DNA of 64,000 nt from positions 6,065,001-6,129,000 of the forward strand of contig NZ_CP054918.1 of the NCBI RefSeq assembly GCF_013364195.1, written 5' to 3'. Made by a program: the position numbers and the translations under genes. The stretch is from Streptomyces sp. NA04227 (lineage in GTDB: Bacteria > Actinomycetota > Actinomycetes > Streptomycetales > Streptomycetaceae). This document shows, in pieces, positions 1-14,569 of this stretch (positions are counted from its first letter, which is position 1; every line of letters begins with the position of its first letter). Under the pieces are notes generated by a model. That model was not told where the DNA came from, did not search any database, and saw nothing but the letters and a program-made list of their open reading frames with translations.

Positions 1-6405
<6,405 letters not shown>

Positions 6406-6767
6406 GTGCGCGGCTCTCCCCCATAGAGACGGCTTCGAGGGCCTGCGGGGCACCCTCGATAGGCCTCTCAAACCTGTCAAAGTCTGCGGATCTCAGCCAC
6501 TACTTGTTCGAGTAGTTCACGGTGGCCCTACTTGTTCGAGTAGTTCCGGACACCCCTACTTGTTTGAGTAGTTGACCATTCCTTGATGGTGGGGTTCTCA
6601 TCCCGCGCGTAGCGTGCGGGACGAACGTTTTCCGGAGGCGGTGAAACCGGCCGACCGGGTTGCCGCGTGGGGAGAGGTGGGCAGCGACAGGGGCGTCGCT
6701 CGCGCGCGTTGTGCCAGGTGAGGCACGTACGCGCAAAACTGAACAACAGGTACAGACGGGGGAGATT
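6406..6767. promoter_or_regulatory. Divergent NRPS/regulator control region
   Basis: A 362-bp gap separates the leftward NRPS from the rightward LuxR regulator. It holds three copies of a 16-bp palindrome (annotated separately) and no convincing gene. I found no actinobacterial iron box (TTAGGTTAGGCTAACCTAA-like), although the NRPS looks siderophore-like. Promoter hexamers are not clear. Confidence 0.6.
6499..6571. repeat. Three palindromic boxes at 28-bp period, probable operator
   Basis: The palindrome CTACTTGTTCGAGTAG starts at 6500 and 6528. A one-base variant (TTTG for TTCG) starts at 6556. Each box is an inverted repeat with CTACT/AGTAG arms around a 6-bp centre; copy 1 extends to ACTACT/AGTAGT. 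Start-to-start spacing is exactly 28 bp, so the boxes are phased. The position between a biosynthetic gene and its likely regulator suggests cooperative binding by the LuxR protein encoded at 6768; that is inference. Confidence 0.75.
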
Positions 6768-8123
6768 GTGAATCTGTACGGCCGTGCCCATGAACAGTGG
6801 GTAATACGGCAGCGACTTCGTACGGTGAGAAGTGGGCGTAATGGCCTTGTTCTCCTCGACGGAGCGCGAGGTTCCGGAAAAACGACATTGGTCCAGCGAA
6901 TTTCGGACACCGCCGAACGGTGCGGGTTCGATGTTCTGAGCGGTCCCGCGGAACGCTTTCGCAAACTATTGCTCGCCGCTTCGCTGATGGGCGGAGCCGC
7001 GGGTTCCGGGGTGTTCACCGCGGCCACCGGTCCGGACACCGCCTGGTGCCCCGACCTCCTCGCCGAGACGCTCGCGGCCGAACTCGCCGGACCCGGCCGC
7101 GAACAGAGACCGGGCAGCGGGACGCGTCCCGTACTCATCGCCCTGGACGACGTCCCCTGGGACGACCCCGACGTCCGCGGCGCACTGCCCGCGCTGCCCT
7201 CGGTGGCCTCCGCCCGCCGGGTGCTGTGGCTGCTCTCCGGCACCGGCGCGCCCGGACCGCACGGTCCGGCCCAGAGCCCGGACACGGTCCGGCTCAGCCT
7301 CGGCCCGCTGCGCCACCGCGACTGCGTCCGGATGGCCACCGACCGGCTCGGCGGCGTGCCGGACACCGGCCTCGGACATCTGGTGGACGCCTGCGGCGGC
7401 CACCCCGGGCTGCTCGCCGCCTTACTGGACACGCTCAGCGCCTGTGGTGGGCACACCGTGCGAGGCGCCGTCGCCCGGGCGGTCACCGAACCGCTGCCCC
7501 GGCTCGTACTGACCGCCCTGGTGCGCGAGGACCCGCGGCTGTCCGCGCCGGCCCGGACCCTGCTGACCGCCGTCGCGGTCCGCTCGCACCCGGTACGGAC
7601 GAGCGAGTTGACGCAACTGCCGGACGAACAGGCCCTTCCGCTGCTCGGCGCCGTACGCGAGGCGGTACAGGCCGGGGTGCTCGTCCTGGACGGCGACCGG
7701 CTCGGTTTCCGCCACCCCCTCGTGCGCGAGGCGGCGGCCCTACTGTCGTCCGGCCCCGCCGAGCGCCTCGACGCCGTACTCCAGCCGCGTGTTCCGGCCC
7801 TGAAGCTCGCCGCCACCCGCACCACCGTCCAGGCCGTGGCGCCGGAGGTCCCGCCCTGCGACGGCGAGTGGCCCAATCCGCTGAGCCCCGCCGAGCACAA
7901 CATCGTCCGGCTCGTCGCGGACGGCCTGACGAACCGTCAGATCGCCTCGCGGGTCAACCTCTCGCCGCACACCGTCAACTTCCACCTCCGCAAGATCTTC
8001 CGGAAGCTGGGCGTCTCCTCCCGGGTCGAACTCGTGGGGGCACACCTCCACTTGCTGCACCCCGAGGACGAGCCCCGGACCACGCCCCCCACTCAGGAGA
8101 GCAGGACCGCAGATGCAGGATGA
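6768..8123 (+). CDS. LuxR-family ATPase-containing transcriptional regulator (small LAL type)
   Basis: A 451-aa protein with an N-terminal P-loop (GARGSGKT, residues 32-39) in an AAA/STAND-like ATPase domain. A C-terminal LuxR helix-turn-helix contains LTNRQIASRVNLSPHTVNFH. It is about half the length of classical LAL regulators because the middle helical-repeat region is short. GTG at 6768 follows GGGGGAG; an in-frame TTG at 6660 has no ribosome site. The stop overlaps the exporter start by 11 bp, so the two are translationally coupled. It diverges from the NRPS and faces the triple palindrome, so it is probably the pathway-specific activator. ATP- or ligand-dependent control is family knowledge. 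Confidence 0.88.
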   Translation: MNLYGRAHEQWVIRQRLRTVRSGRNGLVLLDGARGSGKTTLVQRISDTAERCGFDVLSGPAERFRKLLLAASLMGGAAGSGVFTAATGPDTAWCPDLLAETLAAELAGPGREQRPGSGTRPVLIALDDVPWDDPDVRGALPALPSVASARRVLWLLSGTGAPGPHGPAQSPDTVRLSLGPLRHRDCVRMATDRLGGVPDTGLGHLVDACGGHPGLLAALLDTLSACGGHTVRGAVARAVTEPLPRLVLTALVREDPRLSAPARTLLTAVAVRSHPVRTSELTQLPDEQALPLLGAVREAVQAGVLVLDGDRLGFRHPLVREAAALLSSGPAERLDAVLQPRVPALKLAATRTTVQAVAPEVPPCDGEWPNPLSPAEHNIVRLVADGLTNRQIASRVNLSPHTVNFHLRKIFRKLGVSSRVELVGAHLHLLHPEDEPRTTPPTQESRTADAG

Positions 8124-9627
8124 GCAGACCGTGACCGTCACCGAACGGCACGGGGACGACGGCGGCACCGCCAGGACCGGGGAGGCCGCCGGACCCGAGG
8201 CGCCCGGCCCGCGACGGGTACGGGCCATGGTCCTGGTGGCGATGGCCGCCACCTTCATGGCGATGATGGACTCCTACATCGTCAACGTCGCCGTCCCCTC
8301 CATCCGCGCGGACCTCGACGCCTCCGTCTCCGCGGTCGAGATGACCGTGGGCGGCTACATCCTGGTCTACGGGCTCTTCCTGGTGACCGGAGGACGGCTC
8401 GGCGACATCGTCGGCTACAAGCGGATGTTCCTCGCCGGTCTGGGGCTGTTCACCGTCGCCTCACTGGCCTGCGGCATCGCCCCCAACCCCGAGTCGCTCA
8501 TCGCGTTCCGCTGCGTCCAGGGCTTCTCGGCGGCGCTGTTCTTCCCGCAGATCCTGTCCATCATCCAGACCTCGTTCGAAGGCGCCCGCCGCGACCGCGC
8601 ACTCGCCCTGTTCGGCGTGACCATCGGACTCGCCGCGATCTCCGGCCAGTTGATCGGTGGCGTACTGGTCCACTTGGACCTGTTCGGCTGGGGCTGGCGC
8701 CCGATCTTCCTGGTCAACATTCCGCTCGGGATCGCCACCATGGTGGGCGCCTGGCTGACCATGCCCGGCACCAAGGGCGCCCAGCGGCCCCGCCTGGACC
8801 TGCCCGGAGTGGGCCTGCTCACCGTCGCGTTGCTGCTCCTGTCCTTCCCGCTCGCCGAGGGCCGCAACGCGGGCTGGCCCTGGTGGTGCTTCGCGATGAT
8901 GGTGCTCTCGGTGCCGTTCTTCGCCGCGTTCGGACGGTGGGAGCGGAAGCTGGCGGCGAGCGGTGGCCAGCCGCTGGTCAGTCCGGCCCTCCTGAAACTG
9001 CGCGGCTACCGCTCGGGCAACCTCGTCTTCCTCGCCTTCTTCGCCTGCAACGCCGGACTCTTCTTCGTCCTGGCGGTACAACTCCAGAGCGGCCTCGGCT
9101 ACTCGGCCCTGGAGGCGGGCCTGCTCTTCGCCCCGCTCGGCATCGCCTTCACCGCGGTCTCGCTCTTCGTCCCGAAGATCGTCGCCAAGCTCGGGCTGCA
9201 CATCCTGACCGCGGGCTACGGCCTCAACGCCCTTGGCTACCTGGTGCTGTTGCTCACCGCGCTCGCCGCGGGCGACGACGTCAACGGGCCGATGCTCATC
9301 CCCGCCCTCGTCGTCATCGGCACCGGCCAGGGCCTCGGCGTCAGCCCACTGCTCGGCAGTGCCCTCGCCGAGGTCCCGCCGCAGGAGGCGGGCAGCGCCG
9401 CGGGCGTACTGGAGACCGTCGGCCAACTCGGCATGTCGGTCGGCGTCGCCCTGGTCGGCCTGCTCTACTTCAGCACCCTCGACGACTCCACCACCCAGCA
9501 CGACTACGCACACGCCTTCACGGTGACCCTGGTGCTCAACCTCGGCCTGTCGCTGCTTGCCATGGTGTTCGTACCGTCGTTGCGGAAGGCGGCCGAGGCG
9601 CAGATGGCGGCCGCGGGGGCGCAGTGA
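8113..9627 (+). CDS. MFS transporter, DHA2 (14-TM) drug exporter
   Basis: A 504-aa membrane protein of the EmrB/QacA type. It has a charged N-terminal tail, then about 14 hydrophobic segments, with the motif-A-like GGRLGDIVGYKRMF after TM2. Length and topology match DHA2 proton-antiport exporters. ATG at 8113 lies inside the end of the regulator gene with AGGAGAGCAGG just upstream, so both are made from one mRNA. Its place in the NRPS cluster suggests product export or self-resistance; the substrate cannot be read from sequence. The unit ends at a strong hairpin at 9682-9729. Confidence 0.92.
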   Translation: MQDEQTVTVTERHGDDGGTARTGEAAGPEAPGPRRVRAMVLVAMAATFMAMMDSYIVNVAVPSIRADLDASVSAVEMTVGGYILVYGLFLVTGGRLGDIVGYKRMFLAGLGLFTVASLACGIAPNPESLIAFRCVQGFSAALFFPQILSIIQTSFEGARRDRALALFGVTIGLAAISGQLIGGVLVHLDLFGWGWRPIFLVNIPLGIATMVGAWLTMPGTKGAQRPRLDLPGVGLLTVALLLLSFPLAEGRNAGWPWWCFAMMVLSVPFFAAFGRWERKLAASGGQPLVSPALLKLRGYRSGNLVFLAFFACNAGLFFVLAVQLQSGLGYSALEAGLLFAPLGIAFTAVSLFVPKIVAKLGLHILTAGYGLNALGYLVLLLTALAAGDDVNGPMLIPALVVIGTGQGLGVSPLLGSALAEVPPQEAGSAAGVLETVGQLGMSVGVALVGLLYFSTLDDSTTQHDYAHAFTVTLVLNLGLSLLAMVFVPSLRKAAEAQMAAAGAQ

Positions 9628-9681
9628 CGCGGGGATGTGTGCGGTGACGTGCTGACGTGCGCGGTGACGCGCTGAGCAATA

Positions 9682-9729
9682 CGGCGGGCCGGGGTCCCTT
9701 CGACGTACGAAGGGCCCCCGGCCCGCCGG
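9682..9729. terminator. Bidirectional terminator, exporter / eCIS operon end
   Basis: A long inverted repeat: CGGCGGGCCGGGG-TCCCTTCG pairs with CGAAGGG-CCCCCGGCCCGCCG around a short ACGTA loop, giving about 20 bp of stem. It lies between two genes that converge on it (8113-9627 rightward, 9751-11517 leftward), so it can end both transcripts. No U tract is present, as is usual in Streptomyces. Confidence 0.85.
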
Positions 9730-9750
9730 GTTACCGCGGTGCTCGGCCGC

Positions 9751-11517
9751 TCAGCGGTTCGCGCTGGACGGGCCGAAGAACTCGATCTCCGCGATGGCGA
9801 CCTGCTTGTCGCCGGAGGCCGCGTGGGCCGACTCGACGGTGAAGCGGATCTTGATCACCTTGTCCACGCGGAAGGCGCGCCGCTGGCCGCCCGCACCCTG
9901 GTCCAGGGTGAGGGTGCGGGTCGTGGTGTCGCCGTTCACCGTGGTGATCGTCGCCTTGATGCGGTGCGGCAGCGCCGACTCGTTGAGCTTGTCGGCCCGG
10001 CCGGAGACGCCCGGGGTGATGATCACGTCGAGCAGCCGGGTCGGCTCGCTGAAGCGGGCCTCCAGCCACTGGCCCCGGCCGGAGTCCGCGACTCCCGGGC
10101 CCCACCAGGTGTTGCTGCGCTTGTCGAGGACGAGTTCGGGCTTGTGGCCGCTGAAGGTGCGGGAGGCCGTCATCTTGTCCGGGGAGACCGGGGCGCGCTT
10201 GGCGAAGTGGTCGCGGGTGGCCCGGACTCCGTCGGGAACGTAGAGGACGGCGAGGATCGCCAGGGTGACGACGACGGCGAGGGTGATCCAGGTGCCGATG
10301 CGGTCGAACACGCGGCGCAGGCGCGGCCGGTCACCTGCCCAGGGCGTCTCGCCCCGGCCGCCGCCGAACAGCCGTCGCCACCAGGGCAGTTGGCGCGCCG
10401 GGGCGTCCTCGCGGGTCTCGCCAAGTGGCATCGCGCAGCGCGCGCAGAAGTGACGGTCGGGGCGGTTGGGCGTCGCGCACCAACGGCAGGGCGGGCCCCC
10501 GACGGGGCCCGGCTGGTGGGCGGGCCCCCGCACCTGCGGCCGTTCCGCCTCGGGACGGCCGGGCAGTACGGGGGCGACCTGCGGGGGCGGGCCGGGCTGG
10601 GCGGAGTTCGGATCGTCGACAGGGACCAGGAGCGAGCGGGCGCGGTCGGCCATGGTGTCGCTGAGGGCGTTGGGCGCGGGCGGAGTTGCCGGGGTGGGGG
10701 TGGTTTCCTCCGTGCCCGAGGTACGGGGAGTGTGGGGGGTGGGCGGGGTGTGGGGGGTATGGGCGGCCGAGGCGGGTGTGCTGTCGGTTCGGTGGTAGGG
10801 GGTGGGACCGGGAGTGCCCGGTGTCGCGGTGCCGCCGGTCGGCCCGTGGGTGCCGGGGTGTCCCGTGTGTCCGGGGTGGCCGGGCTGTCCCGTGTGTCCG
10901 GGGTGGCCAGGCTGTCCATGGTGGCCGGGGTTTCCGGTGCCGCCCGTGCCCGCGGGTCCGGCCGCTCCGTAGGAACTACCGGTCGGGTGTTGCCCGGCGT
11001 ACCCCGGGGCGCCTGCGGTGCCCGCGGCGCCGGTCGCCGGGGCGGGCTGCCCGGTTCCGACGGCGCCCGCCGCACCGGCCCCGCCCGATGCACCGTCAAC
11101 ACCCTGATATCCGGCGGCACTTGAGGCTGACTGTGCCGCGCTCCCGCCGGGGCCCGTCGCAGGTGCCGACTGGTGCGACTGGTGCGACTGCTGTGCGTGG
11201 TGCGGGTGCTGCGACTGGTACGGCTGCTGCGGGTGGGACGTGTACGGGGTTCCCGGATTGCCGTGGGCGGGGCCGGTGGGGGAGGGAGCCGAAGCCGGGC
11301 GGGTGTCCTGGCCGTGTGGTGCGGCCGGGCCGCCGGGGCCGGGGCGGGCGGCGGAATCCCCGCCCGGGCTCCCGTCGGCCGAGGAGGCCGAGGACGCCGG
11401 TGGCCGCGCGGCGCGGGCGCCGGGCTGGTCCCAGCGGAGTACGGCGCCGCACGCGTCGCAGAAGGACTGGCCCGGTGCCGCGCGGGTTCCGCACTCGGCG
11501 CAGTACTGCGTGGTCAT
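9751..11517 (-). CDS. eCIS-linked membrane protein: zinc ribbons, Gly/Pro linker, one TM, discoidin-like C-terminus
   Basis: A 588-aa protein. Residues 6-23 form a zinc ribbon (CAEC...CDAC). A long Pro/Gly/Ser-rich linker with collagen-like GQPGHPGHT units follows, then a second zinc ribbon (CRWC...CARC). One transmembrane helix lies at about 410-428 and a beta-rich C-terminal domain (about 450-585) of the discoidin/NADase-type glycan-binding kind. Topology is probably cytoplasmic ribbons with the C-terminus outside. ATG at 11517 overlaps the upstream stop (ATGA), making it the last gene of the structural operon. The position matches what I recall as SCO4242, possibly the CisA membrane factor that links particles to the membrane and cell death; that identity is from memory and unproven here. 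Confidence 0.82.
   Translation of the reverse strand: MTTQYCAECGTRAAPGQSFCDACGAVLRWDQPGARAARPPASSASSADGSPGGDSAARPGPGGPAAPHGQDTRPASAPSPTGPAHGNPGTPYTSHPQQPYQSQHPHHAQQSHQSHQSAPATGPGGSAAQSASSAAGYQGVDGASGGAGAAGAVGTGQPAPATGAAGTAGAPGYAGQHPTGSSYGAAGPAGTGGTGNPGHHGQPGHPGHTGQPGHPGHTGHPGTHGPTGGTATPGTPGPTPYHRTDSTPASAAHTPHTPPTPHTPRTSGTEETTPTPATPPAPNALSDTMADRARSLLVPVDDPNSAQPGPPPQVAPVLPGRPEAERPQVRGPAHQPGPVGGPPCRWCATPNRPDRHFCARCAMPLGETREDAPARQLPWWRRLFGGGRGETPWAGDRPRLRRVFDRIGTWITLAVVVTLAILAVLYVPDGVRATRDHFAKRAPVSPDKMTASRTFSGHKPELVLDKRSNTWWGPGVADSGRGQWLEARFSEPTRLLDVIITPGVSGRADKLNESALPHRIKATITTVNGDTTTRTLTLDQGAGGQRRAFRVDKVIKIRFTVESAHAASGDKQVAIAEIEFFGPSSANR
10862..10915. repeat. Tandem 27-bp repeat inside the linker of the zinc-ribbon protein
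   Basis: Two adjacent 27-bp units (10862-10888 and 10889-10915) differ by one base and encode GQPGHPGHT twice on the minus strand. Being a multiple of three, copy-number change would keep frame and alter the linker length. Confidence 0.8.
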
Positions 11518-12086
11518 TTCTCCGGGGTCCTTTCGGCGGCGGTCACTTGGACGGTGTAGGGCATGTGCGCGGGGCGGGCGGCGGCGACGAGGGTGTCCAG
11601 GCGGTGGGCGTCGGCCGGGGTCGGGTCGGGCAGCCGCAGGGCGACGTGCAGGTGTGGGCGGGGCTTGCCGGGAAACGGGCCGAGGGGGCGGGCGTTCCAG
11701 GTGGCGCCGCCGCTCTCGGTGATCTCGGGCTCTGCACCGAACGCGAGCCGGATCGCCTCGGACAGGCCGCGCCGGGTGCCGCGTACCCGGTGCAGGCGGG
11801 CCGCGGCGGCGACGGCGGCGCGCAGCCGTGGCTCGGGTTCGGTGCCGTCGGTCTCGGCACCGACCCAGGTGGCGAGCCACCGGGCGAAGTCGGCCGGGGT
11901 GAGGGCCGGGTCGAAGTAGGTGTCCAGGCAGTCGAGGACGTTCAGGATGGGCGCGAGGACGTCGTCGAGACCGCCGACGAAACGCTGCGCGAGGTCGTCG
12001 TCGGCGAAGACGGCCGGGAGCATCGTGCCGAGCGGGAGCGAGGAGCCGAGCCCGTCGACGGAGCCCCGGTACGGAGTCGTCGTCAT
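11514..12086 (-). CDS. eCIS baseplate protein, phage tail protein I-like
   Basis: A 190-aa protein of the phage tail protein I (P2 gpI) type. It has a run with GSSLPLGTMLPAVFADDD, a central FARWLATWVGAE segment and LHRVRGTRRGLSEAIRLAFG, all typical of this family in contractile tails. In eCIS it corresponds to a baseplate wedge part next to gpJ (Cis12-like). The start ATG at 12086 overlaps the gpJ stop, and its own stop overlaps the next start, so three genes are tightly coupled. Function is assigned by family and position. Confidence 0.82.
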   Translation of the reverse strand: MTTTPYRGSVDGLGSSLPLGTMLPAVFADDDLAQRFVGGLDDVLAPILNVLDCLDTYFDPALTPADFARWLATWVGAETDGTEPEPRLRAAVAAAARLHRVRGTRRGLSEAIRLAFGAEPEITESGGATWNARPLGPFPGKPRPHLHVALRLPDPTPADAHRLDTLVAAARPAHMPYTVQVTAAERTPEK

Positions 12087-14041
12087 GCGCCGTCCCCGAT
12101 CACACGGACGCGGTGGTCGAAGGAGAAGACCAGCGAGGGCGGTTGGAGGTCGATCCGGTCGGTGGGGTCGCCGCGCTTGCCCGTGAGCGGATCGGCGGGG
12201 TGCAGCACGACCTCGTCGACGAGTTCGACGCCGGGGACCCGCTGGAGCACGGCGAACAACTCCCCGGTCTGCACCGGCCGTCCGAACGGCCAGCCGCGGC
12301 CGTCCGCGCCGCCCGTGAGCGGATCGAGATGGCGGTAGAGGGCGTCGTGTGCCTGGCGGCGCACCCGGTCGGTGTCCACGCCGCGGAACGCGTGCACCGT
12401 GGCGACCACGGTGACGCCCTGGTAGTACGGCGGACCGACGGCGAGGCGGGTGCCGATGAGACGGCGTTCGTCGAGGTGACGGGTGATGCGGCCCAGAAGG
12501 GCGTCGCCGGGCACCAGTTGCTCGAAGCGGAGCCGTCCGCCGGGATCGGGCACGGCCTGCGGGACGACGAGTACCCGGACCGCGTAGGACCCGTACTCCT
12601 CCACCTCGCCCTCCAGGCAGGTGATACGGGCGGTCTCCGGAGCGGCGCGGCGGGCGAGTTCCTCGTAGTCGCGCAGGGTGACGGCGCGCTCCTGGGCGCG
12701 GAGCGTGATCGGCGCCCGGAGCTTCGCCTCCTCGACGGTCTCGCCGTCCACACCGCCGCGGGCGGCCTCGCGGTTGACGACCTCGGAGACGTACGGGATG
12801 GAGGTGCGCAGCACCTGCACCGCGCCGCGGGCCACATTGCCCGCCCGGCCGCCGCCGGTGCGGTACCGGCGGGCCCGCAGTACGGCGCCCTTGGGGGCGA
12901 CCTGGCCGTACTGGCGCAGGGTGCCGTCGGGTTCGCGGACGGCGGGGCCGAAGGCGATCTCGCCGGTGGTGGCGTCGAGCGTGAGATGCCGGTCGTCGGG
13001 GCCGGAACCCGCGAAGTCCGAGACGACCTGCCAGTCCCGCCAGCCGTCGCCCGCCGAGCTCTGGAGCAGCAGGGGCGGGTCGTCGGCGACGACGGGGGCG
13101 TGGGCGAGCCGCAGCCGCTGGCCCGGCAGGCCGGAGGACTCGCCCAGCGCCTCGTCGAGGACCGTCTCCGCGTGCACCGTGGAGGTGGTGCCGCCGATGG
13201 TGTACGCCTCCGCCGCGTGGATGGTGGGCGACGTGGTGTAGAAGGGCTGGCCGGACCGGGGCTCGGTGACCCGGCAGCGGATCCAGCCCGCCTCGTGACC
13301 GCCGTTGCGGGACAGGACGTGGCCGCCCGGCAGGTGGAGCACGATGTCGCCGGGGCGGTTGAGACCGCCGGTGCCGTCGCGGTCGACCTCGCAGGGCTGC
13401 CAGCCGTCCTCGGTCCACGCCTCCCAGACCAGGGGCGGCTGCCGGGGGTCGACGCCGACGCCGTCCACGCGACTGTCGAGTTCGAGGGCCAGGGCACAGT
13501 GCGGGGCGGCGGCGGTGAGGCCGATGAGCATGCAGTCACCGGGGCTCGGGGCCTCGCCGAAGCACATCAGGTCCTTGCCCTCGGCGAGGTCCGCGGTGCG
13601 GTCCACGACGGCCTGGCCGCGGTGCTGCACCACCAGACGGCCGAGCGCGCACGGCACGACGGTCAGGTCGCGCTCGGTCGCGAAGACGACCGCCTCGTCC
13701 CGCTCCGTGCGCACGGTGGCGACCTCGGTGCCGACCGGGACCAGGATCGGCTCCTCCTGCGGTGCGGACAGCCAGAAGGTGACGTCCGTACGGGCGGCGG
13801 ACGGCGGGAAGAGGGTGATGCCGACCAGGTCGAGGAAGGCGAGGTGGTTCTTCTCCGGGACCCGGTTGAGGCGGTAGACGATCTGGTCGGCCATGTGGGC
13901 GACCGTCTCGACGAGGGTCACGCCGGGGTCGGAGACGTTGTGGTCGGTCCACTCCGGGGCGCGTTGCTGGATGTAGCGCTTGGCGTCGTCGACGAACTGC
14001 TGGAAGCGGCGGTCGTCGAGGTTGGGCGAGGGCAGGGACAT
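12083..14041 (-). CDS. eCIS baseplate assembly protein J
   Basis: A 652-aa protein of the putative baseplate assembly (gpJ/gp6-like) family. The N-terminus (NLDDRRFQQFVDDAKRYI, then APEWTDHNVSDPGVTLVE) is characteristic. LNRVPEKNHLAFLDLVGI follows, and the middle and C-terminal parts carry tail-baseplate beta domains. It forms the wedge ring that joins sheath to hub (Cis11 role). ATG at 14041 overlaps the gp25 stop by one base. Length is normal for eCIS versions and nothing is missing. Confidence 0.92.
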   Translation of the reverse strand: MSLPSPNLDDRRFQQFVDDAKRYIQQRAPEWTDHNVSDPGVTLVETVAHMADQIVYRLNRVPEKNHLAFLDLVGITLFPPSAARTDVTFWLSAPQEEPILVPVGTEVATVRTERDEAVVFATERDLTVVPCALGRLVVQHRGQAVVDRTADLAEGKDLMCFGEAPSPGDCMLIGLTAAAPHCALALELDSRVDGVGVDPRQPPLVWEAWTEDGWQPCEVDRDGTGGLNRPGDIVLHLPGGHVLSRNGGHEAGWIRCRVTEPRSGQPFYTTSPTIHAAEAYTIGGTTSTVHAETVLDEALGESSGLPGQRLRLAHAPVVADDPPLLLQSSAGDGWRDWQVVSDFAGSGPDDRHLTLDATTGEIAFGPAVREPDGTLRQYGQVAPKGAVLRARRYRTGGGRAGNVARGAVQVLRTSIPYVSEVVNREAARGGVDGETVEEAKLRAPITLRAQERAVTLRDYEELARRAAPETARITCLEGEVEEYGSYAVRVLVVPQAVPDPGGRLRFEQLVPGDALLGRITRHLDERRLIGTRLAVGPPYYQGVTVVATVHAFRGVDTDRVRRQAHDALYRHLDPLTGGADGRGWPFGRPVQTGELFAVLQRVPGVELVDEVVLHPADPLTGKRGDPTDRIDLQPPSLVFSFDHRVRVIGDGA

Positions 14042-14511
14042 CAGCGGTCGCTTTCGGGGGAGCCCGGACGGTCGGCGGTGCCGTCGGCGTGGCCCGGGTC
14101 GCCCGGCCCGTCGGACTCGTCGTGGGAAGGGATGACGTAGAACGGGAAGACGAGACTGCGCGGGTTGTTGGTGCCGCGGATGGAATAGCGGACGTCGATG
14201 TAGAGGACGCTCTGGTCGGCGCCCGCGCTGACCTCGACCTCGTGCACCTCGATCCGCGGCTCCCAGCGGTCCAGGCTGACGTACACCTCGTGCTGGATGC
14301 GGCCCGCTGTCTCCTCGTTGACCGGGGCGAAGACGAGGTCGTGGATGGCGCAGCCGAACTCGGGCCGCATCGGCCGCTCGCCCGGGGCGGTGGCCAGCAC
14401 CAGCCGGATGGCCTCCTCCACCTCTCGTTCGCCGCTGACCAGGGCGATGCCGCCGGTGGGTCCGATACGCATCGGGAATGCCCAGCCGGAGCCGACGAAC
14501 TGCTCGGCCAT
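14041..14511 (-). CDS. eCIS baseplate protein, GPW/gp25 family
   Basis: A 156-aa protein of the gp25 family, with EREVEEAIRLVLATAPGERP and MRPEFGCAIHDLVFAPVNE. In contractile machines gp25 contacts the first sheath ring and starts sheath assembly (Cis9 role). An acidic Asp/Gly/Ser tail (DESDGPGDPGHADG) extends beyond the core domain. Its stop shares one base with the gpJ start. The gap to the VgrG-like gene is short (about 58 bp), so one operon is likely. Confidence 0.93.
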   Translation of the reverse strand: MAEQFVGSGWAFPMRIGPTGGIALVSGEREVEEAIRLVLATAPGERPMRPEFGCAIHDLVFAPVNEETAGRIQHEVYVSLDRWEPRIEVHEVEVSAGADQSVLYIDVRYSIRGTNNPRSLVFPFYVIPSHDESDGPGDPGHADGTADRPGSPESDR

Positions 14512-14569
14512 CAGGGAGCCACCTGCCTTCTTCGGTCGACGAACCCGGCGCGCCGGTACGCTCGCGTGC

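Noticed and set aside
6406-6767. Iron-regulator box upstream of the NRPS
   Set aside because: Searched by eye for TTAGGTTAGGCTAACCTAA-like sequence; nothing better than chance.
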